Source of the DNA: Mycolicibacterium austroafricanum
GTDB lineage: Bacteria; Actinomycetota; Actinomycetes; Mycobacteriales; Mycobacteriaceae
Assembly: GCF_000612725.1 (NCBI RefSeq)
Contig: NZ_HG964452.1
Coordinates: forward strand, 173,789 to 234,442
DNA: 60,654 nt
Direction: 5' to 3'
The notes under the pieces were generated by a model, which was not told where the DNA came from, did no database searches, and saw only the letters and a program-made list of their open reading frames with translations. Of the stretch, positions 28,192-35,591 are shown piece after piece (the stretch's first letter is position 1; every line of letters begins with the position of its first letter). Made by a program: the position numbers and the translations under genes.

Positions 28192-29345
28192 AGCAGTTCC
28201 AGGATGGTCGCGTTGGCCTGGCCGCCGCCCTCGCACATGGTCTGCAGGCCGTACTGAATGTTGTTGTCCCGCATGTGGTACAGCAACGTGGTCAGGATAC
28301 GGGCGCCGGATCCGCCGAGCGGGTGACCGAGCGCGATCGCGCCGCCGTTGGGGTTGAGCTTCTTCTCGTCGGCGCCGATGTCCTTCAGCCACGCCATCGG
28401 AACCGGAGCGAAGGCCTCGTTGACCTCGAACGCGCCGATCTGGTCGACGCTCAGGCCGGACTTCTTCAGCGCCTTCTGGGTGGCCGGGATCGGCGCGGTC
28501 AGCATGATGACGGGGTCGGCGCCGGCCAGCACCGCGGTGTGCACCTTGGCGAGCGGCTTGCAGCCCAGCTCCTTGGCCTTCTCGGCGGACATGATCAGCA
28601 GCGCGGCCGAACCGTCGGAGATCTGGCTGGAGTTACCGGCGTGGATCACACCGTCCTCCTTGAACGCCGGCTTGATCTTGGCCATCGACTCGACGGTGCC
28701 GCCACGACGGATGCCGCCGTCCTCGAGAACCACGGTGTCGTTGCCATCGGCGTCCTTGGTCTTGATGCCCACGATCTGGTCCTTGAAGGCGCCGGAATCC
28801 TGTGCGGCGGCGGCCTTCTCATGCGAACGCAGGGAGAACTCGTCGAGCTGGGTGCGGCTGAAGCCCCACTGCTCGGCGATCATCTCGGCGCCCACACCCT
28901 GGTTCGGGGTCTGGGCGTAGCGGGCCTTGAACGACTCGCCGTAGGGGTTTCCGCCATTGGCCAGCGAGGACCCCATCGGGGTCCGCGACATCGACTCGAC
29001 GCCGCCGGCGACGACGACGTCGTAGTGGCCGGCGATCACACCGGCGACTGCGAAGTTCAGCGTCTGCTGGCTGGATCCGCACTGCCGGTCCACGGTCACG
29101 CCTGCGACGGTCTCGGGCCAGCCGGCCGACAGCGCCGCGGTGCGGGCGATGTCGAGAGCCTGCTCACCGGCCTGCATGACGCAGCCCCAAATGACATCGT
29201 CGACGAGCGCGGGATCCACGCCGGCACGCTCCACAAGGCCGTTGAGGACCTGGGCGGACAGCTCGGCGGGGTGCACCCCCGACAGTGCGCCGTTGCGCTT
29301 GCCGACTGGCGCGCGTACGGCCTCGACGATGACGGCTTCAGCCAT
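28188..29345 (-). CDS. Acetyl-CoA acetyltransferase (thiolase, FadA-type)
   Basis: This 385-residue thiolase has the nucleophile C89 in DRQCGSSQQ, H341 in IALGHPLGGSGAR and C371 in MCEGGGQAN. Together with NEAFAP they complete the active site. The CGSSQQ form resembles FadA5/FadA6 thiolases linked to steroid breakdown in M. tuberculosis. It is the first gene of the fadA-echA-fadE operon, which lacks a 3-hydroxyacyl-CoA dehydrogenase; that step must be supplied from elsewhere, possibly by the SDR at 16989. It is divergent from a FadR-type regulator. Confidence 0.92.
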   Translation of the reverse strand: MAEAVIVEAVRAPVGKRNGALSGVHPAELSAQVLNGLVERAGVDPALVDDVIWGCVMQAGEQALDIARTAALSAGWPETVAGVTVDRQCGSSQQTLNFAVAGVIAGHYDVVVAGGVESMSRTPMGSSLANGGNPYGESFKARYAQTPNQGVGAEMIAEQWGFSRTQLDEFSLRSHEKAAAAQDSGAFKDQIVGIKTKDADGNDTVVLEDGGIRRGGTVESMAKIKPAFKEDGVIHAGNSSQISDGSAALLIMSAEKAKELGCKPLAKVHTAVLAGADPVIMLTAPIPATQKALKKSGLSVDQIGAFEVNEAFAPVPMAWLKDIGADEKKLNPNGGAIALGHPLGGSGARILTTLLYHMRDNNIQYGLQTMCEGGGQANATILELL

Positions 29346-29405
29346 GGGGATACTCCTTCATTGGATGGGCTTTGCCCCGAAACTAACGAACAAGGTTTAC
29401 TAGGT

Positions 29406-29419
29406 CAACCTACTGGTTG
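29406..29419. promoter_or_regulatory. Inverted repeat near the thiolase promoter
   Basis: CAACC-TACT-GGTTG is a perfect 5-4-5 inverted repeat 60 bp upstream of the thiolase start, in the divergent fadA/gntR region. It is a candidate operator for the FadR-type regulator next door, which is inference. Confidence 0.4.
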
Positions 29420-29501
29420 GTAGGTGCGCGTCGGCGCGCACCCCCGGCGGCAAAGTCCGCTTGATCCGCAGTTCGGGCACCACATGGTTTACTGAGTTGC
29501 A

Positions 29502-29516
29502 CAGCTGACTCAGCTG
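29502..29516. promoter_or_regulatory. Inverted repeat upstream of the FadR-type regulator
   Basis: CAGCTGA-C-TCAGCTG is a perfect 7-1-7 palindrome, 26 bp before the regulator's ATG (29543). The symmetry and position fit autoregulation. Confidence 0.5.
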
Positions 29517-29542
29517 CGCGGTCGACTGCCTGAGGAGGTGCA

Positions 29543-30334
29543 ATGACGCGCAACACCCCGTTGGCCCCGATGATCGGGCCGGACGCCGTCGCGTCACGCG
29601 CCGCCGTCCGCTCCCCCAAGACCGCCGAGCTCGTCGCGGGAACACTGCGCCGGATGGTGGTCGAGGGCCAGCTCAAAGACGGTGACTTCCTGCCCAACGA
29701 GGCCGAGCTGATGGCACACTTCGGCGTCAGCCGTCCGACACTGCGCGAGGCCGTCCGGGTGCTGGAGTCCGAACGTCTCGTCGAGGTGCGCCGAGGGTCC
29801 CGCACCGGGGCGCGGGTCCGGGTGCCCGGCCCCGAGATCGTGGCCCGCCCGGCCGGTCTGTTGCTGGAGCTGTCGGGCGCGACGATCGCCGACCTGCTGA
29901 CCGCGAAGTCGGGTATCGAGCCGATGGCCGCGCGGCTGCTCGCCGAGTCCGGTTCTCCCGAGGCTTTCGACGAGCTCGAGCGGATGCTGGAGGAACTCGC
30001 CGCCGACAGCCACAAGTCCAGCCGGCTCGCCGAGGCCACCGGGCTGTTCCATCTGCGCGTGGTGCAACTGTCGGGCAATGCGACGCTGAGCATCGTCGCC
30101 GGCATGCTGCACGAGATCACGGTCAGGCACACGGCTTTCGTGTTCAACGAGCGTCGCCCGGTCTCGAAGGCGGATTACGACACGCTGCTGCGGTCCTACC
30201 GCAAGCTGATGCAGTTCCTGCGCGCCGGTGATGCCGTCGGCGCCGAAGCGCATTGGCGCAAGCACCTTGACACGACTCGGGAGCTGCTGCTGACGGGCCT
30301 GGAGAGCGTGCCGGTCCGCGACGTGATGGGCTGA
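29543..30334 (+). CDS. FadR-subfamily GntR regulator (FCD domain)
   Basis: This 263-residue protein has an N-terminal winged HTH (about 25-95; RRMVVEGQLKDGDFLPNEAELMAHFGVSRPTLREAVRVLESERLVEV) and a C-terminal FCD ligand domain (about 105-235) with the Asp/His metal or ligand positions common in this group. It is divergent from fadA-echA-fadE by 197 bp and is the likely controller of that operon, sensing an acyl-CoA or carboxylate. Two palindromes in the shared region are candidate sites. GAGGTG precedes the ATG. Confidence 0.9.
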   Translation: MTRNTPLAPMIGPDAVASRAAVRSPKTAELVAGTLRRMVVEGQLKDGDFLPNEAELMAHFGVSRPTLREAVRVLESERLVEVRRGSRTGARVRVPGPEIVARPAGLLLELSGATIADLLTAKSGIEPMAARLLAESGSPEAFDELERMLEELAADSHKSSRLAEATGLFHLRVVQLSGNATLSIVAGMLHEITVRHTAFVFNERRPVSKADYDTLLRSYRKLMQFLRAGDAVGAEAHWRKHLDTTRELLLTGLESVPVRDVMG

Positions 30335-30337
30335 CGC

Positions 30338-32062
30338 TCACCTGCGCCAAGTCACGTGCACCGGCACCGTGTCGTCCCACGGCTGGCGGGTGACCATGTC
30401 GGCGACCATGACGTAACCACGTTCGAACTCCCCGGTGGCCGCGTCGACGAGACGGTATTCCTGACGCTGTCTGTGAATCGGTTGCGCGTCGAGCAGCAGC
30501 ACCCGCACCTCGCCGGGCTCGAACTGGCACCGCTTCTGCAGCGCGGCGATCAGTTGTTCGTTGTGCATGTGACCGTCGCCGAAGTTCCACCCGATCGCGG
30601 TGCTACAGATGCGTTCGCCGTCGGTGAGGACGTAGTCGTCTTCGCTCCCGTCGGCCATCGCCCGGTGCGCGAGCGTGAACATCGCGCGGCCGTGGGTGTT
30701 GAACGACCGGAACGCATACCCCATGTACTGGTAGACCTCCGCGGTCTCCTTGCTGCCGTAGAACTTCTCCATCTGCGCGGCGGGCATGCTGGCGATCGCG
30801 ACGATGCCGTTGGCGATCTTCTCCGCCGCCGAGGGTTTCACGCACCAGAGCGTGGTGTCCCAGTTCCCCGCGTAGTAGCGCATGCCGGGCAGGAAGGACA
30901 CCTTGCGGGGGAACAGGTTTCCGATCACCACCGTGCCGGCGACGGCGGCGAACAGCAGGATCGGCCACGGACTCTGCAGGTCGGCCAGACCGATTCCGGC
31001 GTTGCCGACGAACAACGCCAGCACGCTGAACATCATGAAGACGTTCCACTCCAGCGGCACGCCCATCGGGATGGCCGACAGGATGCCGAAGTGGAAGACG
31101 AGCATCACGAACGCGGCGATCGCGGTGGCCCAGCCGCCGTGGGAGAAGAAGAGGACGAGCGGCACCAGGCCCTCGATGGCGGTGCTGAAGTGGGCGAGGA
31201 ACCGTGACGCCCGGCCCGGACGCAGGTCGTCGGGGAAGTGTTCGAAGAACTTCCGCTTGATCCAGCGCGGCCGCATCACCGGGTTGTTGCTCATCATCGT
31301 GGAGATGACGAACGGGAAGTGCTTGTTGAGCTTCGAGGTGGCCGCACCGAGCCAGATCACCAGGCACACCAGCTTGGCGGCGATGATGATGTCGGCCCCG
31401 CTGAACAGAAAGCAAACCGCCAGCGAGCCGTACACCTCGCCGCGGGCGGCCAGGAAGATCACCTTGTCGCGCAGCCCGGCGACGACGAGCAGGCCGATGA
31501 TCGTCGCGGTCTGCCACACCGGCAGCACCCCGACTTCCGACCCCAGCTCGGGAATGGGCCCGGTGCCATCAGAAAACAGCGCGAACAACAACATCACCAA
31601 CAACGCGGCGTAGAGCAGTACGTCGAACGGTGTGCGGCTGTCCCCGGCGGTCAGCGGAACCCGGTTCGGCCACGGTGGCAGCCGAATAGTCCTGGGCCGC
31701 AACCAGTACAGGATCGATCCCATCGGTGGGAAGAACCGGTTGTTCAGCGGGCCGAAGCCGCAGCCGAGGCCGACGACCTCGAACAGCATCGTGTAGAAGA
31801 CGACCTTCTGGTACACGATCGGCTCGTGGTACCAGGCGGCGACGTTGGTGAACCCGTCGATGCCGCTGGTGGTCAGCACGATCAGCCACGCCACCAGGAT
31901 GTAGAGCAGGATCTTCACGACGTAGAACAGGTGCAGCACCACCGGCGTGCCGAAGCCGACCTCGGCCCAGTGCCGCGCCATCGGGACGATGCGCTCTGCC
32001 CGGGTGCCCTTGCTCCATTCCGCGTAGTCGACGACGGGCGCGTCCTGCTTGAGAAACCCCAT
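30338..32062 (-). CDS. DUF3556 transmembrane protein
   Basis: This 574-residue protein has at least eight hydrophobic helices (first near 44-66) and a hydrophilic C-terminal domain (about 400-574). The sequence fits the DUF3556 family of actinobacteria, seen mainly in mycobacteria, with motifs such as GLGCGFGPLNNRFFPPMGS, KLNKHFPFVISTMMSNNP and RSFNTHGRAMFTLAHRAM. No function is known. The stop is 4 bp from the FadR regulator's stop (convergent). A palindromic element separates it from the DoxX gene upstream. Confidence 0.82.
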   Translation of the reverse strand: MGFLKQDAPVVDYAEWSKGTRAERIVPMARHWAEVGFGTPVVLHLFYVVKILLYILVAWLIVLTTSGIDGFTNVAAWYHEPIVYQKVVFYTMLFEVVGLGCGFGPLNNRFFPPMGSILYWLRPRTIRLPPWPNRVPLTAGDSRTPFDVLLYAALLVMLLFALFSDGTGPIPELGSEVGVLPVWQTATIIGLLVVAGLRDKVIFLAARGEVYGSLAVCFLFSGADIIIAAKLVCLVIWLGAATSKLNKHFPFVISTMMSNNPVMRPRWIKRKFFEHFPDDLRPGRASRFLAHFSTAIEGLVPLVLFFSHGGWATAIAAFVMLVFHFGILSAIPMGVPLEWNVFMMFSVLALFVGNAGIGLADLQSPWPILLFAAVAGTVVIGNLFPRKVSFLPGMRYYAGNWDTTLWCVKPSAAEKIANGIVAIASMPAAQMEKFYGSKETAEVYQYMGYAFRSFNTHGRAMFTLAHRAMADGSEDDYVLTDGERICSTAIGWNFGDGHMHNEQLIAALQKRCQFEPGEVRVLLLDAQPIHRQRQEYRLVDAATGEFERGYVMVADMVTRQPWDDTVPVHVTWRR

Positions 32063-32099
32063 GACGGTCAGACTAGAACGTGTTCCAGTTCCTCCGGGT

Positions 32100-32148
32100 G
32101 ATTCGGGTGTAGTTGGTCACGCTGAGGTTGACCAACTACACCGAAATC
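32100..32148 (-). terminator. Palindromic element, GTGTAGTTGGTC type, copy 2
   Basis: Arms 32100-32119 and 32129-32148 flank a 9-nt loop. On the minus strand it reads GATTTCGGTGTAGTTGGTCA, identical over 20 nt to the element at 19817. It starts exactly 2 nt after the DoxX stop, the same spacing as copy 1 to its gene. It is a likely terminator. Confidence 0.78.
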
Positions 32149-32150
32149 CC

Positions 32151-32675
32151 TCAGGACGCGCTCTGCGGCGCCGGGGGGCGGTAGAAGATGACCAGCTGGC
32201 CGATGCCGCCGGCCAAACCCAGCACCACCGCGATGAGCAGGCCCCACCAGCCGTGCAGCAGGTCGTAGATCCCGGTTCCGGAGAACAGGGCGTAGTCCAG
32301 GCTGAGCCTGCCCGCGCCGATGGTCGCGATGCCGACCGCCGACGCCGCCAGCACCAGGTTGTACTCCCAACCCTCCTTGACGATGAAGAAGCCGTTGGGC
32401 TTGTGCACCGTCCACGCCGCGACCAGCATCAGCGCGACGAAACCGGCAGCAGGGATCGGGGTCAGCAGCCCGACGGCCAGACCGATCCCGGCAGCCATCT
32501 CGGTGGTCGCCGCGATCCGGGCGTGGAACATGCCCGGCCTCATCCCCATGCTGTCGAACCAGCCTGCGGTGCCCTTGAGCCCGCCCTTGCCGAAGAACTT
32601 GTTGTAGCCGTGCGCGGCCATGGTCAGGCCGAGAACCACTCGCAGGATCAGCACGCCGACGTCGTAGGCAGTCAT
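32151..32675 (-). CDS. DoxX family membrane protein
   Basis: From the ATG at 32675 this is a 174-residue four-helix protein with the DoxX pattern: DVGVLILRVVLGLTMAAHGYNKFFGKGGLKGTAGWFDSMGMRPG, TTEMAAGIGLAVGLLTPIPAAGFVALMLVA and WEYNLVLAASAVGIATIGAGRLSLD. Mycobacterial DoxX forms a membrane complex with SodA and SseA in redox defence, but this shorter paralogue is not shown to do so. The SDR gene lies 22 bp upstream on the same strand, so the two are probably co-transcribed. Confidence 0.85.
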   Translation of the reverse strand: MTAYDVGVLILRVVLGLTMAAHGYNKFFGKGGLKGTAGWFDSMGMRPGMFHARIAATTEMAAGIGLAVGLLTPIPAAGFVALMLVAAWTVHKPNGFFIVKEGWEYNLVLAASAVGIATIGAGRLSLDYALFSGTGIYDLLHGWWGLLIAVVLGLAGGIGQLVIFYRPPAPQSAS

Positions 32676-32697
32676 GCAACAGAACTTAGAACATCTG

Positions 32698-33465
32698 TCA
32701 CGTCGCCGCCCACCCCCCGTCCACGCTGAGGACGGCTCCCTGGATGTTGGCGGCATCGTCGGAGGCCAGGAAGACCACCGCTGCGGCGACCTCCTGCGGC
32801 GTGCTCATCCGCCGCGACGGGACGCGCGCCAGCGCCGGTGCGATGTGTTCGGCGAACTCCGCGGCACGTTCCGTCGCGATCGGTCCGGGTGCGACGGCGT
32901 TGACCCTCACCCCCGACGGTCCGTACTCGGCGGCCCACGACCGTGTCAGCGAGTGCACCGCCGCCTTGGTGGCGTCGTACACCGCCGACCCGGCAGTGCC
33001 GCGGAGGCCCGTGATGGACCCGATGTTGACGACGGAACCGGAGCCGCGTGCCGCCATGGCCGAGGCGAGGCGCCCGGTCAGCAGCATCGGTGCGATGACG
33101 TTGACCGTGAACGCCTCCGCCACCTCGCCGGCCGACAGGGTCGCGGTGGGCTCGGGCAGCAGCAGCTTTGCCGCGTTGTTCACCAGGATGTCGATGTCGG
33201 TGCCTGCCGCCTGGGCCGCGCGCTCTGCCAGGCTGCCGATCGCCCGTTCGTCGGCACCACCCAGGTCGGCCGCCACGAAATGCGCCGACGCCCCGGCGGC
33301 CCGGATGCCGGAGACCACGGATTCACCCCTTGCGGCGTCGCGACCGGTGACGACGACGACCGCCCCGTCGGCGGCGAGTGCGTGCGCGATGGTCACCCCG
33401 AGGCCGCCGGTGGAACCGGTGACCAGTGCTGTGCGGCCGGCCAGCCGCGTACTGTTTGGACTCAT
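32698..33465 (-). CDS. Short-chain dehydrogenase/reductase
   Basis: This 255-residue classical SDR has TGSTGGLGVTIAHALAADGA, NNAAKLLL, NIGSITGLRG (catalytic Ser), YDATKAAVHSLTRSWAAEYG (Tyr/Lys) and SVDGGWAA at the end. Its ATG (33465-33463) lies at the centre of the perfect palindrome TGGACTCATGAGTCCA. It is divergent from a TetR gene that carries a second copy of the same operator at its own start, so TetR control is very likely. The substrate is unknown. Confidence 0.87.
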   Translation of the reverse strand: MSPNSTRLAGRTALVTGSTGGLGVTIAHALAADGAVVVVTGRDAARGESVVSGIRAAGASAHFVAADLGGADERAIGSLAERAAQAAGTDIDILVNNAAKLLLPEPTATLSAGEVAEAFTVNVIAPMLLTGRLASAMAARGSGSVVNIGSITGLRGTAGSAVYDATKAAVHSLTRSWAAEYGPSGVRVNAVAPGPIATERAAEFAEHIAPALARVPSRRMSTPQEVAAAVVFLASDDAANIQGAVLSVDGGWAAT

Positions 33466-33472
33466 GAGTCCA
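33457..33472. promoter_or_regulatory. TetR operator 1, centred on the SDR start codon
   Basis: TGGACT-CATG-AGTCCA is a perfect 16-bp palindrome. The central CATG supplies the SDR ATG on the minus strand and a possible ATG (33464) for the TetR on the plus strand. It is repeated at 33491-33508 with a different centre. Confidence 0.75.
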
Positions 33473-33490
33473 TACGCTGCTCCTAATAAA

Positions 33491-33508
33491 ATGGACTCGC
33501 AAGTCCAT
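33491..33508. promoter_or_regulatory. TetR operator 2, at the TetR start codon
   Basis: ATGGACT-CGCA-AGTCCAT has perfect 7-bp arms. It shares TGGACT-N4-AGTCCA with operator 1; the centres are 35 bp apart. The TetR ATG (33491) is its first three bases. Confidence 0.75.
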
Positions 33509-34090
33509 AAATTCACGGTGAAGGGACGCGCCACCCGAGACCGAATCGTCGAGGGTGCCGCGGCCGAGATCCGGGAACGCGGAGTCGCGGCGACCACGCT
33601 CGACGACATTCGCGCGCGCACACAGACGTCGAAGAGTCAGCTCTTCCACTACTTCCCGGACGGCAAAGACCAACTGCTGCTGGCAGTCGCCGAGCACGAG
33701 GCGCACATGGTGCTCGAAGACCAGCAGCCCCATCTCGGTGAGCTCACGTCCTGGGCGGCATGGCGGCGCTGGCGCGACGCAGTGGTCGACCGCTACCGCA
33801 GGCAGGGCCAGCACTGCCCGCTGGCGGTGCTGATGTCGGAGATCGGGCGCACCACACCGGGCGCGGAGGCGGTGAGCGCGGCCTTGGTCACCAAATGGCA
33901 CGGCGAGATCGCCACCGGTATCCGCGACATGCAGGCGCAGGGCAAGATCGCCGACCGGGTCGACGCCGACCGCACCGCCGCGGCTCTGCTGGCCGGCATC
34001 CAGGGCGGTGTCGGAATCATGCTGTCCACAGGCGATCTCGGCTACCTCGAAGCCGCCCTGGACGTGGGCATCGCCGCGCTGCGCGACTAG
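33491..34090 (+). CDS. TetR-family regulator (LmrA/YxaF-like)
   Basis: This 199-residue protein has an N-terminal helix-turn-helix (TRDRIVEGAAAEIRERGVAATTLDDIRARTQTSKSQLFHYFPDGKDQLL) and a C-terminal domain with GQHCPLAVLMSEIGRT, the pattern of the LmrA/YxaF group, whose members bind short TAGACN-type palindromes. The twin TGGACT-N4-AGTCCA sites at 33457 and 33491 are the likely targets. An in-frame ATG at 33464 would add nine residues (MSPYAAPNK). It overlaps the convergent carotenoid oxygenase stop by 4 nt. Confidence 0.88.
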   Translation: MDSQVHKFTVKGRATRDRIVEGAAAEIRERGVAATTLDDIRARTQTSKSQLFHYFPDGKDQLLLAVAEHEAHMVLEDQQPHLGELTSWAAWRRWRDAVVDRYRRQGQHCPLAVLMSEIGRTTPGAEAVSAALVTKWHGEIATGIRDMQAQGKIADRVDADRTAAALLAGIQGGVGIMLSTGDLGYLEAALDVGIAALRD

Positions 34091-35526
34091 GCGGTGGGCA
34101 CCCAGTTGCCGTGGAACCCGGCCGGCACCCGGTGCGGCAGATTGACGGCGGCGACGTCGTCGAGGGTGGCGGCGTCGAGGATCGCCAGCTGGCTGCGATC
34201 CGTCGGACGATCGTAGATGTACCCCATCAGTACCCCGTCATCCTCGGCCGCGTCCGGCGATGATGGATGGAACACGAACTCGCCCAATGTCTTTCCTGCG
34301 CCGAACGAGCGGGACACGGACCCTGCTCCGACGAAGTCGTGCTTGAGCAGGGTGTCTGCGCAGGATCCGCCGCCGGTGACCGTCGGGGCGTAGCCGTACC
34401 GGTGCCGCCTGCCCACCACGCGTTCGTCGACGCGCGGAAACTCCTGTCCCCGATCGTCGATCCGCGACTCCCGCACCTTTCCGTCGGCGAGGTCGACGGT
34501 CCACCGCTCCAGCGTCGGCATGCCCTCGTTGGGCCCGAGATGATCGGTGGCGAACATCTTCTCGTGCCGGACGACGTCGAGGACGACGGTGTCCCCGTCG
34601 TCGAAGGCGTTCATCGGATGGAAGACGTAGCACGGTTCGACCTCGAACCAGCGGACGTCGCCGTTGCCGCCCTCACGCGGCATCACTCCGATGCGCGCCG
34701 GATATCGCGGGTTCCACGAGTACGGGAACGCGGCGTCGGAGCTGTCGCGGCCCGGCCGGCGCGCCGCAAGCGGATCAGGTATGCGCACCCGGCCGATCAA
34801 CGCGGACAACACGAGTCGCGCCGGCAGTTGCAGCCAGCGCGGCACACCGATCGTGGCGGCCTGACGGGAGTCGAAGGTCACCGGCAGGTCGTAGAACACC
34901 ACGTGCCGTTCGGTCAGGGAGAAGTCGTGCATCATCGGGCTGCCGGTGACCTCGACGTCGACGGTGCGCCCGGCCCGACCGTCGACACCGATCACCGAGT
35001 ACTGCACGGTATTGCCGTTCAACAGGCAGTAGGACACCGCGTGCAGTTCGCCGGTCCCGGGGTCACGTTTGGGGTGCGCGGTGTATCCGCCGGCCAGCGT
35101 GCCGTCGAAATCGCAGACGCCGACGGTGTCCAGGTCGTCGGTCAGCTCGTACTGGGCCACGCCGGCTTCGATCAGCGCCAGCGTCTTGCCCGCGTGGCCG
35201 ATCACGTTGGTGTTGGCACCGATCGGGGTCAGTCCGTAGTCCCCTCGGGGCGGCGTCTCCCCCAGCGCCTCGGCGACCCGCGGACTGCGCACCCACCGGT
35301 TGCGGTACCACTCGGCTTTTCCGTCCCGGATGCGGATGCCGTGCACCATGCCGTCACCGGTGAACCAGTGGTAGAGCTCGGGGTCGACCTCTGCGACCGG
35401 GTTCGGGCCGTTGCGCAGGTAGCGGCCGTCGAGATACGCCGGGATGTCGCCCACCACGTCGAGATCGGTGAGCGTGTATTCGTTCACCACCGGTGCAAAC
35501 GCGCCTTCGAGGTACTGATTGACCAT
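34087..35526 (-). CDS. Carotenoid oxygenase family protein
   Basis: This 479-residue seven-bladed propeller enzyme has the four Fe(II)-ligand histidines visible: H151 (TAHPKRD), H200 (MMHDFSLT), H303 (VFHPMNAF) and H472 (GFHGNW). LRNGPNPVAE near the N-terminus is also family-typical. It cleaves double bonds of carotenoids, apocarotenals or stilbene-like substrates with O2. Rv0654 is the characterised M. tuberculosis member. Three GTATAAC-like half-sites lie in the 65-bp gap upstream, so the gene is probably controlled independently of the mce operon next to it. Confidence 0.92.
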   Translation of the reverse strand: MVNQYLEGAFAPVVNEYTLTDLDVVGDIPAYLDGRYLRNGPNPVAEVDPELYHWFTGDGMVHGIRIRDGKAEWYRNRWVRSPRVAEALGETPPRGDYGLTPIGANTNVIGHAGKTLALIEAGVAQYELTDDLDTVGVCDFDGTLAGGYTAHPKRDPGTGELHAVSYCLLNGNTVQYSVIGVDGRAGRTVDVEVTGSPMMHDFSLTERHVVFYDLPVTFDSRQAATIGVPRWLQLPARLVLSALIGRVRIPDPLAARRPGRDSSDAAFPYSWNPRYPARIGVMPREGGNGDVRWFEVEPCYVFHPMNAFDDGDTVVLDVVRHEKMFATDHLGPNEGMPTLERWTVDLADGKVRESRIDDRGQEFPRVDERVVGRRHRYGYAPTVTGGGSCADTLLKHDFVGAGSVSRSFGAGKTLGEFVFHPSSPDAAEDDGVLMGYIYDRPTDRSQLAILDAATLDDVAAVNLPHRVPAGFHGNWVPTA

Positions 35527-35536
35527 CGCCGATCCC

Positions 35537-35569
35537 CTATAACAGCGTTATACGTGGATCTTGTATAAC
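35537..35569 (-). promoter_or_regulatory. Three GTATAAC half-sites upstream of the carotenoid oxygenase
   Basis: Half-sites CTATAAC (35537-35543), GTTATAC (35547-35553, inverted) and GTATAAC (35563-35569) form two overlapping inverted repeats: TATAAC-N3-GTTATA and GTTATAC-N9-GTATAAC. They lie 11-43 bp upstream of the ATG, where a repressor would act. CTTGTATAAC (35560-35569) recurs at 18923-18932. Confidence 0.55.
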
Positions 35570-35591
35570 ACCGTCGGGGCGCCATGTGGGG

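Noticed and set aside
32698..33621. SDR frame extended upstream to 33621
   Set aside because: The extension lies over the divergent TetR gene; ATG 33465 fits the SDR fold start.
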